A stretch of 64,000 nt of DNA, from NCBI GenBank assembly GCA_003167495.1, contig PMSX01000245.1, positions 368 to 64,367 of the forward strand. The letters are read 5' to 3'. A program made the position numbers and the translations under genes. This document shows, in pieces, positions 7,687 to 16,576 of this stretch. Positions within the stretch are counted from its first letter, which is position 1. Every line of letters starts with the position of its first letter. Source of the DNA: Bryobacterales bacterium (GTDB lineage: Bacteria; Acidobacteriota; Terriglobia; Bryobacterales; Bryobacteraceae). The notes beneath the pieces were generated by a model. The model was not told the DNA's origin. It saw only the letters and a program-made list of their open reading frames with translations, and searched no databases.

Positions 7687-8131
7687 CTAACCGCTGAGGG
7701 CGCCTAGATGGCCCAGCTGCTGAAACATCCCCAGGTCGTCCCGCACGGCAAAGGTGCTCGATGATTTTCCCCTCCTTCAGCCGAAAACGGTGAGTGTGCT
7801 TCACCTTGAATGTCTTGCCGTTGGTAACCAGAGTTAGTCCCCAAAAAGCCGGAATCAGTAGTGGAAATTCTCCCAGATGTGTTCCTTGAAATGACGCTTC
7901 GCACATCACCAGATCGCCTTCCGCTACTATGAAATCCACTGTAAAGCGCAAGTCCGGGAACGCAGTCCGCCAAACCTGAACGATGTGTTTCACGATGGGT
8001 CGAGAATCCTTATGCTGCTGGCGAAAGTTCATGAAGTCCTGAGCGAAGAAATCTTCCACCCTATCGACTTGGCCGTTGTTCCATAGCTCCTCGAAATGAC
8101 GGAGAACACAGGCCTTGTTTTCATCAACCAC
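7687..8131 (-). pseudogene. SnoaL-like polyketide-cyclase-fold protein, frameshifted near its end
   Basis: The GTG-initiated frame gives a SnoaL-like fold: HFEELWNNGQVDRVEDFFAQ, then AFPDLRFTVDFIVAEGDLV and HTHRFRLKEGKIIEHL. At the TTT tract 7750-7752 the frame departs from the family. Removing one T restores AVRDDLGMFQQLGHLGALSG and a stop at 7687-7689, the expected end. These proteins are small ester cyclases or isomerase-fold binders of unknown substrate. A one-base homopolymer error or a real recent mutation would look the same; only about 20 residues are affected, so a shifted product could still fold. Confidence 0.7.
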
Positions 8132-8391
8132 ATACGATCCCCCGGGCCATTATAGAGGAGCGGCACCTGCCCATCGAAAAGCGGCCCCTCCAATAAACCG
8201 CCTCAACCTAACCCAAATCGCGATGAACTAAACCGCTAACGCGGTACCTTCAGCAACCGGAGACTAAGAGACGTTCTGATCTGGTGCGTCCTCGGGCAGC
8301 GTAGACGGCAGAGGGGAAGCGAAGTGGCGAAGTGCGAGTTTCCTAGATTAAGAGAACGGTTATTTGGCCGTAACCGCATCCCATCTTAGGA

Positions 8392-8530
8392 ATGTCCATG
8401 ACACCGCTCAGACAACGGTTTATCGAGGATAACTACGCAACCTCGCACCCACCACACAACGAAGTTACCTCCATTACACCGTGGAGTTCGCGAAATTCTA
8501 CAACTGCAGTCCGGAGAAGCTGGATCTGGT
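8392..8530 (+). pseudogene. Tyrosine recombinase N-terminal fragment
   Basis: MSMTPLRQRFIED in one frame and LRNLAPTTQRSYLHYTVEFA followed by KFYNCSPEKLDL in the next together match the start and SAM-like core-binding domain of tyrosine recombinases/integrases. A frameshift lies near 8431. The catalytic domain is gone: around 8530 the frame runs without a stop into permease sequence. This marks an old mobile-element insertion or deletion junction. Confidence 0.65.
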
Positions 8531-9353
8531 GTGTGGCACTGGTGCTGGATATGCCAGGGCAGCGGGAATCCGTGTTGTTCGTGGACGTTTCTTTACGGAG
8601 GATGATTTCCTCCAATCGAACACCCTCGCCGTCATTAACGAGGCAGCTGCGCGGGCTTATTTGCCGGGCGAAGATCCGATTGGCAAACAGATCATCGGAG
8701 GTCCACAGCGTCAATGGAAGACAATTGTCGGTGTTGTTTCCGACACAAAGAAGAGTGGGCTTGACGCGCTGCCTGAGCCACAGGCATTCGTGAACGGCCC
8801 GGTCTGGCCTGCCGCGCCGCAGTTGCAATTGATCGTGCGGAGCGTTAGCGATCAACGCGCATTTGACTCGGCGATGGCGAAAGAAGTTCGGGCGTTCGAT
8901 CAGGGGCTAGTGGTGAATTTCGAATCTCTCGACCAAACCATCGGCGACATGGCCGCCGGACCGCGCTTCAACGGAATGCTCCTCACGAGCTTTGCCGCCA
9001 TTGCGGTTCTGATGGCCGTCATCGGCGTTTATGGCCTGCTCACGTTTACTGTGACGCAACGCACCCACGAGATTGGGATTAGAATCGCACTCGGAGCGGA
9101 ACGGGTCCGAATCCTTGGACTCGTCTTGCGAGAAGGAACGGCGCTCGTCCTGGCTGGAACTGCCGTCGGATTGACCGGAGCACTGGTCTTGACGGGCTAT
9201 TTGAAGACAATTCTTTACGGCGTGAGCGCCACTGATCCCGTTACATTCTTGGTCGTCGCTTTCGGGTTGATCGCAGCCGCATTAATCGCGATGTCCTTGC
9301 CGGCCCACAAGGCGGCTTCAGTCGATCCTTTAGTGGCGCTGCGGCATTACTGA
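8531..9353 (+). pseudogene. MacB-like/ADOP ABC permease, C-terminal remnant
   Basis: About 270 residues match the last third of acidobacterial orphan permeases (normally near 800 residues): GYARAAGIRVVRGRFFTEDD, then INEAAARAYLPGEDPIGKQI in the periplasmic domain, followed by a FtsX-type membrane domain (TVTQRTHEIGIRIALGAERV) with three hydrophobic spans and the family-typical end SVDPLVALRHY. The first FtsX module and most of the periplasmic region are missing and replaced by integrase sequence in the same open frame. It is unlikely to work as an exporter. No ATP-binding partner is adjacent. Confidence 0.75.
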
Positions 9354-9361
9354 ATCACCGC

Positions 9362-10663
9362 TCACTTCCCCGCGTCCGGCCCGATCTTGCTCAGAATCCG
9401 GTCGTGAATCCAATGCTCGTCCCACCACTCTTTGGGATCCACTTGATAACCGTCAATCAGCATGCTGAAGTGCACGTGGTCGCCAAAAGCCATGCCGGTC
9501 GCACCGCTGATGCCAATCTGTTGCTCCTTCTGAATCATGTCCCCTTCTTTGACTATCAGGCGACTCATGTGTCCATAAAGGCTTTGCAGCGAATAGCCGT
9601 GGTCGATAATCACGCAGTTGCCGTAAATGCCGAGCCGGTCGGCCCAAACGACTCTGCCTGAGTTTGCGGCTTTCACAGGCATGTTAGTTGTTTGTGCCAA
9701 ATCATAACCCAAATGCACCTGTTCATCAATTTTCTTGCCGTTGTAAATATAGCTGCGACGGTCAGCAAAGTACGATTCGCGCGCTCCCTTCACTGGAATG
9801 AATGGTCCCGACCAAAGAATTTTGTTCTCGGTCTTCTTGCGCAGTTCGTAAATCTGCTGCGTGTTGGCTTGCCGCATTTCCTTATTCAGTTTGACGAAGC
9901 GCTCAACCAAGCTGCCGGTTCCGTCGGGATCAAGCTCGCCCACCACCTTCGTCAGTTCTTTATCGGTAACATTAATGTCGCTTGAGCGAAAGCTCTTCGG
10001 GAAAACTTTGGTCCAGAAAGTAGTCGTAACCTCAGTGCCCGCGCCATTGCTGGCATACGCCAGAGGAGTCGTGTCCGCACCCACGTTCCAAGGGAACGGG
10101 AACATCGAAAAACGGTGCGCACTTTTCTCCGGTTCTCCCGGCATTGGGAAACTGCCCACCGTATAGTTGGCGATGTGCACGCCGGCGTCGGTCCAGTTAC
10201 CCCCCACATCCAGCACCACCAGCTCCATGCCGCCCTGATTGATGTAGTGCTGTTTGCTGTCGACAACGATGGTCGGCGGTCTCAGCACCACTTGGACATC
10301 TTGTGTCAACGTAGTCGTTGCGCCGCGCAAATCATTTGTCTTAGCTTTGACGGTCAGTTTAGCCGGGCCTTCTTTCAAGAAGGTGGCCTGCTTCTTGCCG
10401 GCGCTGAACGTGTAGATCATGGTTTTCTGGGCTGTGACCGTTTTGTCCTCGTAAACCGTTTGGCTCTGGCCGTTTTGTTCGACGGAAGCGGAAAATCCTT
10501 TTACGCCAACTGGATCGTCAGTCTGGACGCTAATGGTAGTGGATGTGCCGATGGCGGCCACAGGTTTGGCAAACTTGATTTCGGCTTTCTTGCCGGTAAA
10601 CCAGAAGAGAAGGAAGCCGGCTATCAGGAGCGCGGCGAGTGCTGCGAGTATTCGATTGAACAT
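9362..10663 (-). CDS. M23 family metallopeptidase (cell-wall endopeptidase)
   Basis: The 433-residue protein has an N-terminal membrane anchor (ILAALAALLIAGFLLFWF), a long beta-rich extracytoplasmic region and a C-terminal LytM/M23 domain (about residues 320-425). Zinc ligands are visible in HLGYDLA and in the HxH of GDHVHFSM. Such enzymes cut peptide cross-links in peptidoglycan and act in growth or division. It lies 22 bases downstream of purN in the same direction and so probably shares its transcript. All metal ligands are present, so it is likely active rather than an EnvC-type activator. Confidence 0.9.
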   Translation of the reverse strand: MFNRILAALAALLIAGFLLFWFTGKKAEIKFAKPVAAIGTSTTISVQTDDPVGVKGFSASVEQNGQSQTVYEDKTVTAQKTMIYTFSAGKKQATFLKEGPAKLTVKAKTNDLRGATTTLTQDVQVVLRPPTIVVDSKQHYINQGGMELVVLDVGGNWTDAGVHIANYTVGSFPMPGEPEKSAHRFSMFPFPWNVGADTTPLAYASNGAGTEVTTTFWTKVFPKSFRSSDINVTDKELTKVVGELDPDGTGSLVERFVKLNKEMRQANTQQIYELRKKTENKILWSGPFIPVKGARESYFADRRSYIYNGKKIDEQVHLGYDLAQTTNMPVKAANSGRVVWADRLGIYGNCVIIDHGYSLQSLYGHMSRLIVKEGDMIQKEQQIGISGATGMAFGDHVHFSMLIDGYQVDPKEWWDEHWIHDRILSKIGPDAGK

Positions 10664-10685
10664 TGCTTACAACTAACTAATTGTC

Positions 10686-11297
10686 TTACGTCTTCAAAAC
10701 GCGACGCCCTTCGATACGAAAGTTGCCCTTCGCCATCCAAGCTATCGCCTCGGAATAAAGATTGTGCTCCTCTTTGAGTATGCGCGAAGAGAGCGTTTCG
10801 AGCGTGTCTTGATCCAACACTGGCACGGCGGATTGGAGAAGAATCGGGCCGCTATCCAGGTTTTCATCCACCAGATGAACCGTGCAGCCGGTGACCTTTA
10901 CGCCATGCGCCAAAGCTTGATATTGCGCGTCGAGCCCGGGGAACGCGGGGAGCAGGGAAGGATGAATATTCAGGATACGCTGAGGAAATTGCGCAACGAA
11001 CCCACCGCTCAACAGCCGCATATAGCCGGCCAGACAGACCAGATCGACGCCATTTTCCCTCAATAGATGAGCCACTTGCGCGTCAAATGCCGCACGTTCT
11101 ACGCCGGCCGACGGCAGCGCTCCGCAGGGCAGGCCGAGTTCACGCGCGCGCGCCAACCCCGGAGCGTCGGGCTTATTTGAAAAAACGAACCCAATGTCGC
11201 ACGCCAGCTTGTCAGCCAAAACATTCGCCGCAATGGCTTCGAAATTCGATCCACGGCCGGATAGCAGAATCCCAAGGCGAGGCCGCCACCCTGTCAC
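10686..11297 (-). CDS. purN: Phosphoribosylglycinamide formyltransferase
   Basis: The 203-residue protein carries the PurN hallmarks LGILLSGRGSNFEAI at the N-terminus, LAGYMRLLS, and the formyl-folate site ILNIHPSLLPAFPG, with HLVDENLDSGPILLQ later. It transfers a formyl group to GAR in purine synthesis. It starts at a GTG that overlaps the purM stop as GTGA, indicating translational coupling. Length is normal. Confidence 0.96.
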   Translation of the reverse strand: MTGWRPRLGILLSGRGSNFEAIAANVLADKLACDIGFVFSNKPDAPGLARARELGLPCGALPSAGVERAAFDAQVAHLLRENGVDLVCLAGYMRLLSGGFVAQFPQRILNIHPSLLPAFPGLDAQYQALAHGVKVTGCTVHLVDENLDSGPILLQSAVPVLDQDTLETLSSRILKEEHNLYSEAIAWMAKGNFRIEGRRVLKT

Positions 11298-12331
11298 TGG
11301 TATACGACCCTCGGCTGCTTGCTCTTATGTGCAGCAATGTGGCCGATCCGGTAAAACGGCTCACGCAGCTTTTTCAGAATCTGCGAAACGAAGCCAAATT
11401 TCTTATCGGCCACCACCAGAACCATGCCCACACCCAGATTGAACGTGCGCCGGTAGTCATCTTCGGGAATATTGCCTAGCCGCCGCAGCAACTCGAAAAT
11501 TGGCTGGTTTGGCCAAGAGCCGCGCTCTATAACGGCTGTCGTGCCGCGCGGCAGAATGCGCGGAACGTTGTCGGTAATGCCGCCGCCCGTAATGTGCGCG
11601 GCACCTTTCAGCAGTTTCGCCTTGTGCAAAGCCTGCAGCGGCTTGAGATACGAACGGTGCGTCTTCAACAACTCTTCCGCCAACGTGCCCGAGAGTTCGA
11701 CCAGGCGCGCATCTGGTGCGTGGCCCGCGACGTCAAATAGCAGTTTCCTGGCGAGCGAATAGCCGTTGGTATGAAGCCCTTCCGACGGCAAGCCGATAAT
11801 GGTGTCGCCCGGTTCAATTGAGGTGCCCGTGAGCATCTGTTTACGCTCTACGGCGCCCACAATGAACCCCGCCAGATCGTATTCCCCCGGCGCGTACATG
11901 CCCGGCATCTCCGCTGTCTCCCCGCCGATCAGCGCGCATCCGTTGTGTTTGCATGCTCGCGCAATGCCACCCACCACTTTGCCGCAGATTTCGGACTCCA
12001 GTTTGCCGACCGCGAAATAGTCCAGGAAGAATAGCGGCGTCGCTCCTTGCACGGCAATATCGTTCACGCAGTGGTTCACCAAGTCTTCGCCGACGGTGTC
12101 GTGCTGGCCAGCGGCAAAAGCGACTTTAAGCTTCGTGCCAACACCGTCCGCCGAACTGACCAGCACCGGGTCGCGCCAGCCTTTCAGCGAAAAGCCTGCG
12201 CCAAAACTGCCGATGGATGTCAAAACTTGCGGGGTTAGGGTCTTAGAAGCGTGTCGCTTGATGAGCAGAACGGCGCGTTCGGCCTCATCAATGTCAACGC
12301 CTGCCTGACGGTAGGTGGTTTGAGTACTCAC
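11294..12331 (-). CDS. purM: Phosphoribosylformylglycinamidine cyclo-ligase
   Basis: The 345-residue AIR synthetase shows the family segments SSADGVGTKLKVAF, NDIAVQGATPLFFLDYFAVG, LIGGETAEMPGMY and HITGGGITDNVPRILP. It closes the imidazole ring in purine synthesis with ATP. It starts at GTG (12331) and is the promoter-proximal gene of purM-purN-M23. Length and motifs are complete. Confidence 0.97.
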   Translation of the reverse strand: MSTQTTYRQAGVDIDEAERAVLLIKRHASKTLTPQVLTSIGSFGAGFSLKGWRDPVLVSSADGVGTKLKVAFAAGQHDTVGEDLVNHCVNDIAVQGATPLFFLDYFAVGKLESEICGKVVGGIARACKHNGCALIGGETAEMPGMYAPGEYDLAGFIVGAVERKQMLTGTSIEPGDTIIGLPSEGLHTNGYSLARKLLFDVAGHAPDARLVELSGTLAEELLKTHRSYLKPLQALHKAKLLKGAAHITGGGITDNVPRILPRGTTAVIERGSWPNQPIFELLRRLGNIPEDDYRRTFNLGVGMVLVVADKKFGFVSQILKKLREPFYRIGHIAAHKSKQPRVVYQ

Positions 12332-12447
12332 TCAATGACCTAGTTTATCGAAGGCTCCTTGAGGGGATCGATTGCGCGTGCGGCAACTGTGCTCTCTTTG
12401 GCGTGACGTTACCATGATATGGCGGTCCATTAGATGAGCTAAAGACG

Positions 12448-12696
12448 ATGATCGAAATAGAACGAGTGCAGACCGGTGTTCGGATTGAAAAGCACCTATT
12501 AAAAGCGCTAAAAGGTTTGGCCGAGCTAAAAGATCTCTCTTTGGGAGATTTGCTGGAAGGTATTGTGTTGCATGCGTTCGAGGGAAAGACGCCATTCTCG
12601 AAGGAAACCCTGGCGCAGATTTCCGAACTCAAGAAGCTCTATGGTGTAACGCTGAGCGCGAGCGATAGTCACAAGCTAAGGGAAAAGCAGAAATGA
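12448..12696 (+). CDS. Small conserved protein, possible ribbon-helix-helix-like regulator
   Basis: The 82-residue protein begins MIEIERVQTGVRIEKHLLKA, a beta strand followed by an amphipathic helix, then LAELKDLSLGDLLEGIVLHA and a Lys-rich C-terminus. The strand-helix-helix order and the short length resemble RHH proteins, but no DNA-contact motif is certain. It is divergent from purM and sits 34 bases before a membrane-protein gene in the same direction. It is clearly a real gene by codon pattern. Function is not established. Confidence 0.65.
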   Translation: MIEIERVQTGVRIEKHLLKALKGLAELKDLSLGDLLEGIVLHAFEGKTPFSKETLAQISELKKLYGVTLSASDSHKLREKQK

Positions 12697-12730
12697 GACC
12701 TTCCTTGATGTTTACATTGAAGGCGCATTC

Positions 12731-13390
12731 ATGTTTCTAGGTCACTACGGCGTCGCTCTTGGGTCAAAACGACTCGCACCCGGGACTTCGCTGGGCACCC
12801 TAGTCTTAGCCGCCCAACTGGCAGACCAGGTTTGGCCGATCATGCTGCTGCTTGGCGTTGAACGAGTGGCAATCGTTCCAGATCCAAAGCCAACCTTGCG
12901 GCTTGACTTCATCAGCTACCCGATCACTCACAGCCTCGTTACGGGTCTTGTTGGCGGTCTTCTATTCGGCGCACTGTACTTCCTGTTCAGCAGAGACAAA
13001 CGGGGCGCACTGATTGCTGCTGTGCTGGTTCCCAGCCACTGGTTCCTCGATTTCTTTTTTCATATACCCGATTTGCCGCTGTGGCCCGGTGGTCCAAAGG
13101 TCGGTCTAGGTCTGTGGCGCTCAGTGCCTGTGACTTTCATGTTAGAGGCGCTCTTTCTAGCTGTGGGACTTGTGCTCTATTTGCGGACAACACGCGCAAA
13201 GGACCGGATTGGGAGCTATGCTCTCTGGAGTTTTATCGGCGTGCTGGTAGCAATATATGTTAGCTCAATGGTGGGCCCTCCGCCGACAGACAGTCGGATG
13301 CTCGCGGTCAGCGCTTTGAGCCTTTGGCTGTTGATTCCATGGGCATATTGGATTGACGCCCATCGAACGGTGGTAAGACCTCGAGACTGA
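12731..13390 (+). CDS. Integral membrane protein of unknown function
   Basis: This 219-residue protein has about six hydrophobic segments. Conserved polar residues occur in or next to membrane helices: GHYG near the start, an Asp at QLADQVW, PITHSLVTG, and PSHWFLDFFFHIPD. The spaced His/Asp pattern resembles the YdjM/DUF457-type membrane-bound putative metal-dependent hydrolases, an assignment made from pattern only. It probably forms a unit with the small gene at 12448. Substrate unknown. Confidence 0.65.
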   Translation: MFLGHYGVALGSKRLAPGTSLGTLVLAAQLADQVWPIMLLLGVERVAIVPDPKPTLRLDFISYPITHSLVTGLVGGLLFGALYFLFSRDKRGALIAAVLVPSHWFLDFFFHIPDLPLWPGGPKVGLGLWRSVPVTFMLEALFLAVGLVLYLRTTRAKDRIGSYALWSFIGVLVAIYVSSMVGPPPTDSRMLAVSALSLWLLIPWAYWIDAHRTVVRPRD

Positions 13391-13395
13391 ATCCT

Positions 13396-13426
13396 AAAAA
13401 AGGGGCAGCGCCCGCAGGCTTGCCCC
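13396..13426 (-). terminator. Rho-independent terminator, minus strand
   Basis: On the minus strand GGGGCA pairs with TGCCCC across a 13-base loop and is followed by TTTTTT (13396-13401). It lies 9 bases beyond the stop of a small minus-strand ORF, which supports that ORF. It could also limit antisense entry into the 12731 gene. Confidence 0.65.
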
Positions 13427-13434
13427 CGTCCCAG

Positions 13435-13629
13435 TTAGTCTTGCGGGAACGTGAAGTTCGCGTTATATCCGCTCCCCGGGTCCTGATAAAGAGCAGGCTG
13501 CGGAAGCGGTTTCGAACCAATCGAAGGGGCAGGGAAGTTGGCCGCAAAATTGGCTTTATCCTGCCCTATGACGCTATCCAGAAGCGGCTCCGAAGTGGAG
13601 GAGCTCTGGTTGTTAGTTCTTGTTTTCAT
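13435..13629 (-). CDS. Possible small hypothetical protein
   Basis: A 64-residue ORF, rich in Asn, Ser, Pro and Phe and without hydrophobic segments, ends just before a good terminator on the same strand. No family is recognised. The start is taken at the second ATG (13629). The terminator is the main reason to believe it; codon usage is not decisive. It may be a short secreted or regulatory peptide, or a chance ORF. Confidence 0.35.
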   Translation of the reverse strand: MKTRTNNQSSSTSEPLLDSVIGQDKANFAANFPAPSIGSKPLPQPALYQDPGSGYNANFTFPQD

Positions 13630-13787
13630 GCACAAACGCTAGCAGCCGAGCGCTCGCGGCCAACACCCATTTCGCGCCGGCAAACGCCCATTCGGTTTCA
13701 CTAAGTACCTGTAAGCCAAGCGTTTCCGGAAATCTATGCCACAATATGAAAATTCCTGCAAAGACTTGTGACTGGAGATGCAAAGGG

Positions 13788-15158
13788 ATGAAACAAGCGC
13801 GCGTGTCGTTGCTCGTGGGCCTCATTTTGAGCGGTGGTGGGGTGTTCGCCCAAACCCACGCTGCCGTCGCTATTAAAGATGCCCGCGTGATCACAGTGAG
13901 TGGCGAAGAATTACCGAAAGCCACCGTTGTTATGCGGAATGGACTCATCACCGACGTTGGCGTTGCTGCCGGTGTCCCCGCCGATGCCTGGGTCATCGAC
14001 GGCAACGGCCTGACGATCTACCCAGGTTTCATAGACGCCTTGAGCACTTGGGGCATTCCTGCACCTCCGGCTGCCCGCGGTGGCGGCGGAACAACGCAGC
14101 CGGCAGCGGCAGCGGCGACAACCACAACCGAACCCAGAGCGCGCGGCCCCGAGGATCGGCCGCAAACCTTTTCTTATGAGCGCGCGGCTGATCTAGTCAC
14201 TCCAACAGACAGCCGGCTTGAAATCGCCCGCGCCGCCGGTTTCACGACTGCGGCCACTTACCCGACCCGCGGCATTTTTCAAGGTTTGGGCGCCATGATT
14301 GATCTGGCTGGCCAACGCGGCCGGGACATGGTGATCGTTCAACCCATTGGGCAACAAATCTCGTTTAGGCAGGGAGGCTTTGGCCGCACCGGATTTCCCG
14401 GTTCGTTGATGGGCAACATTTCCTACGTTCGGCAGCTTTTTCTCGATTTGGATCAATACCAACAAGCCAAACAGATTTACGCTTCGAACCCAACGGGCAA
14501 CCGGCGGCCCGAGTACGATCATGCGTTGGAAGGGCTCGCCGAATCTCCGCGCTTGCTTCTGCCCGCTGGCGAATCGCAACAGATTGACCGGATGCTGCAC
14601 TTTGCTCCTGAGTTGAAGAAGCCGTTCCTGCTCTACGGTCTTCACGAAGCCTATGAACGAATCGACCTGTTAAAGCAGACAAACGCGCCGCTGCTGGTGA
14701 GCTTGAAATGGCCGGAGAAGCCTAAAGACGGAGATCCGAGTGAAATTCCCAGTTTTCGCGAGTTAACCATACGCGACAGAGCGCCCAGCGTGCCGGGCTT
14801 ATTGGCCAAGGCGGGCGTACGTTTTGCTTTCTACTCGGACGGCATCGAGAGTGCTGCCGAATTGAAGAAGGCTTTGAAGAAGGCACTCGACGCCGGTCTC
14901 TCCCGTGCCGATGCGATTCGCGCACTGACGTTGAACGCCGCGGAAATTTACGGTGTTGCCGATCGTCTGGGCACCATTGAGAAAGGCAAGATTGCCAATC
15001 TTGTGGTGACGAAGGGCGATGCCTTCGAAGAGAAGACGACCGTGGAATATGTCTTTGTAGACGGGCAGGAATTTCATCCATCAAAAGAACTGCAGCAGGG
15101 ACCGCCTCCCGGCGGCGGAAGAAGATCGGGGATTCCAAGTGGGGAGGTAGAGCAATGA
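13788..15158 (+). CDS. Amidohydrolase-like protein lacking the metal-binding HxH (first of three)
   Basis: About 456 residues with a signal peptide (LLVGLILSGGGVFAQ). The amidohydrolase frame is clear: the N-terminal beta-sandwich with GNGLTIYPGFID, and a C-terminal barrel end with RADAIRALTLNAAEIYGVAD then LGTIEKGKIANLVV. Where active members have HxH this one has A84-L85-S86, and the later His and Asp ligands are not evident, so it is probably a pseudoenzyme or a partner subunit. A low-complexity Gly/Ala/Thr segment follows the missing motif. The start at 13788 is chosen for the signal peptide and a GGAG upstream. It overlaps the next gene by ATGA. Confidence 0.82.
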   Translation: MKQARVSLLVGLILSGGGVFAQTHAAVAIKDARVITVSGEELPKATVVMRNGLITDVGVAAGVPADAWVIDGNGLTIYPGFIDALSTWGIPAPPAARGGGGTTQPAAAAATTTTEPRARGPEDRPQTFSYERAADLVTPTDSRLEIARAAGFTTAATYPTRGIFQGLGAMIDLAGQRGRDMVIVQPIGQQISFRQGGFGRTGFPGSLMGNISYVRQLFLDLDQYQQAKQIYASNPTGNRRPEYDHALEGLAESPRLLLPAGESQQIDRMLHFAPELKKPFLLYGLHEAYERIDLLKQTNAPLLVSLKWPEKPKDGDPSEIPSFRELTIRDRAPSVPGLLAKAGVRFAFYSDGIESAAELKKALKKALDAGLSRADAIRALTLNAAEIYGVADRLGTIEKGKIANLVVTKGDAFEEKTTVEYVFVDGQEFHPSKELQQGPPPGGGRRSGIPSGEVEQ

Positions 15159-16576
15159 AAAACCGCGGTTGGTTTTTAACTCCGATTCTGGTATTGCCGC
15201 TAACGGTGATGGCCGCGCAGCCTGAGACGATTCTCATCCGCAACGCGACTGTGATGACCGTAACGAAGGGCACCATTCAAAACGGTAGCGTCCTGGTCCA
15301 GAACGGAAAAATTGCGGCGATCGGCAAGAATGTAAGCGCGCCTGCTGACGCCACCATTGTCGATGCCACGGCTAAGTTTCTCATTCCCGGCATTATCGAT
15401 TGCCATTCACATACCGCGATAGAAGGTAGCGTGAATGAAGGCACCGTTTCCGATTCGTCCATGGTGGATATCAAAGACGTGCTGAACCCGACTGACATCA
15501 ATATTTATCGCGCCTTAGCGGGTGGACTCACGGTTTCTAATGTGCTGCACGGCAGCGCCAACGCGATTGGCGGCCAAACCGTTGTCATCAAGCTGCGTTG
15601 GGGTAAGACAGCGCAGGAAATGCTCTTCGAGGGCGCAACGCCGGGTATCAAGTTCGCGCTGGGCGAGAATCCGAAACGTCAGGGTTATCCCACACAAGGC
15701 TTCGGCTTGAATCAAGGAGCAGCGCAAGAGCGCCGTTATCCGGGTACGCGTTTGGGTGTGGAAGAAGTGATCCGCCAAAGCTTTACGGAAGCGAAGATGT
15801 ATCAGGCGGAGTGGAAAGCTTACAACGAAAAAGTGGCGCGCGGAGAGCATCCGATTCCGCCGCGCAAAGATTTACGGCTGGAGCCGTTGGTGGAAGTCTT
15901 GGAAGGAAAGCGCTACGTGCATGCGCACTGCTACCGCGCCGATGAAATTCTGATGCTGATTCGCGTGGCTGACGAAATGGGCTTCAAGATTCGCACCTTC
16001 CAACACGTGCTGGAAGGTTATAAAGTGGCCAAAGAAATCGCTGCTCACGGGGGTAGTGCATCCACTTTCAGTGACTGGTGGTCTTACAAAATAGAAGCGT
16101 ACGACGCGTCTCCTTACAACGCCGCCATCATGACGAAAAAAGGCGTGGTGGTCTCTTTGAATTCCGATTCAGACGAGTTGCAGCGCCACTTGAACCTGGA
16201 GGCGGCGAAAACAATGCGGTACGGCGGCTTAAGCGAAGACGAAGCGCTGGCGATGGTCACGATCAATCCAGCGAAGCAGTTGGGCATTGACGACAAGGTG
16301 GGTTCGATTGAAGTGGGCAAATCGGCCGATATGGTGCTATTTGACAAGCATCCCTTGTCGAATTTCTCGAAGCCGCAGAAAGTCTGGATCGACGGCCATG
16401 AGTATTTCGACCGCGAGAAGGATATCGAGACCCGGCCTGAATTTGAAAAGAAGAAGAAAGCCCTGGAGGATAAAGAAGCAGCGGCTGCGCCGCAAGGACG
16501 GCGGCGGAATGGGTCGGGCACGAGTGAGGCAAACCCAACCGTGGACCCGAAACAAAACCGGGAGGAAGGCAAATGA
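15155..16576 (+). CDS. Amidohydrolase, imidazolonepropionase-like, with complete metal site (second of three)
   Basis: The 473-residue protein has a signal peptide (ILVLPLTVMAAQ) and the active amidohydrolase pattern: IIDCHSHT with H84 and H86, a later histidine at VHAHCYRADE, another at RTFQHVLEGYK, and the barrel Asp in SLNSDSDE. It ends with the family segment IEVGKSADMVLFD. It likely hydrolyses a cyclic amide, peptide or related bond in the periplasm; substrate unknown. It overlaps both neighbours by ATGA junctions, so the three are made from one mRNA in fixed order. A Lys/Glu/Ala-rich tail of about 40 residues is extra to the family core. Confidence 0.88.
   Translation: MKNRGWFLTPILVLPLTVMAAQPETILIRNATVMTVTKGTIQNGSVLVQNGKIAAIGKNVSAPADATIVDATAKFLIPGIIDCHSHTAIEGSVNEGTVSDSSMVDIKDVLNPTDINIYRALAGGLTVSNVLHGSANAIGGQTVVIKLRWGKTAQEMLFEGATPGIKFALGENPKRQGYPTQGFGLNQGAAQERRYPGTRLGVEEVIRQSFTEAKMYQAEWKAYNEKVARGEHPIPPRKDLRLEPLVEVLEGKRYVHAHCYRADEILMLIRVADEMGFKIRTFQHVLEGYKVAKEIAAHGGSASTFSDWWSYKIEAYDASPYNAAIMTKKGVVVSLNSDSDELQRHLNLEAAKTMRYGGLSEDEALAMVTINPAKQLGIDDKVGSIEVGKSADMVLFDKHPLSNFSKPQKVWIDGHEYFDREKDIETRPEFEKKKKALEDKEAAAAPQGRRRNGSGTSEANPTVDPKQNREEGK

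Noticed and set aside
8433-8793. Small plus-strand ORF overlapping the integrase remnant
   Set aside because: It contributes only the first integrase codons; beyond about 8430 it departs from the family and reads as noise.
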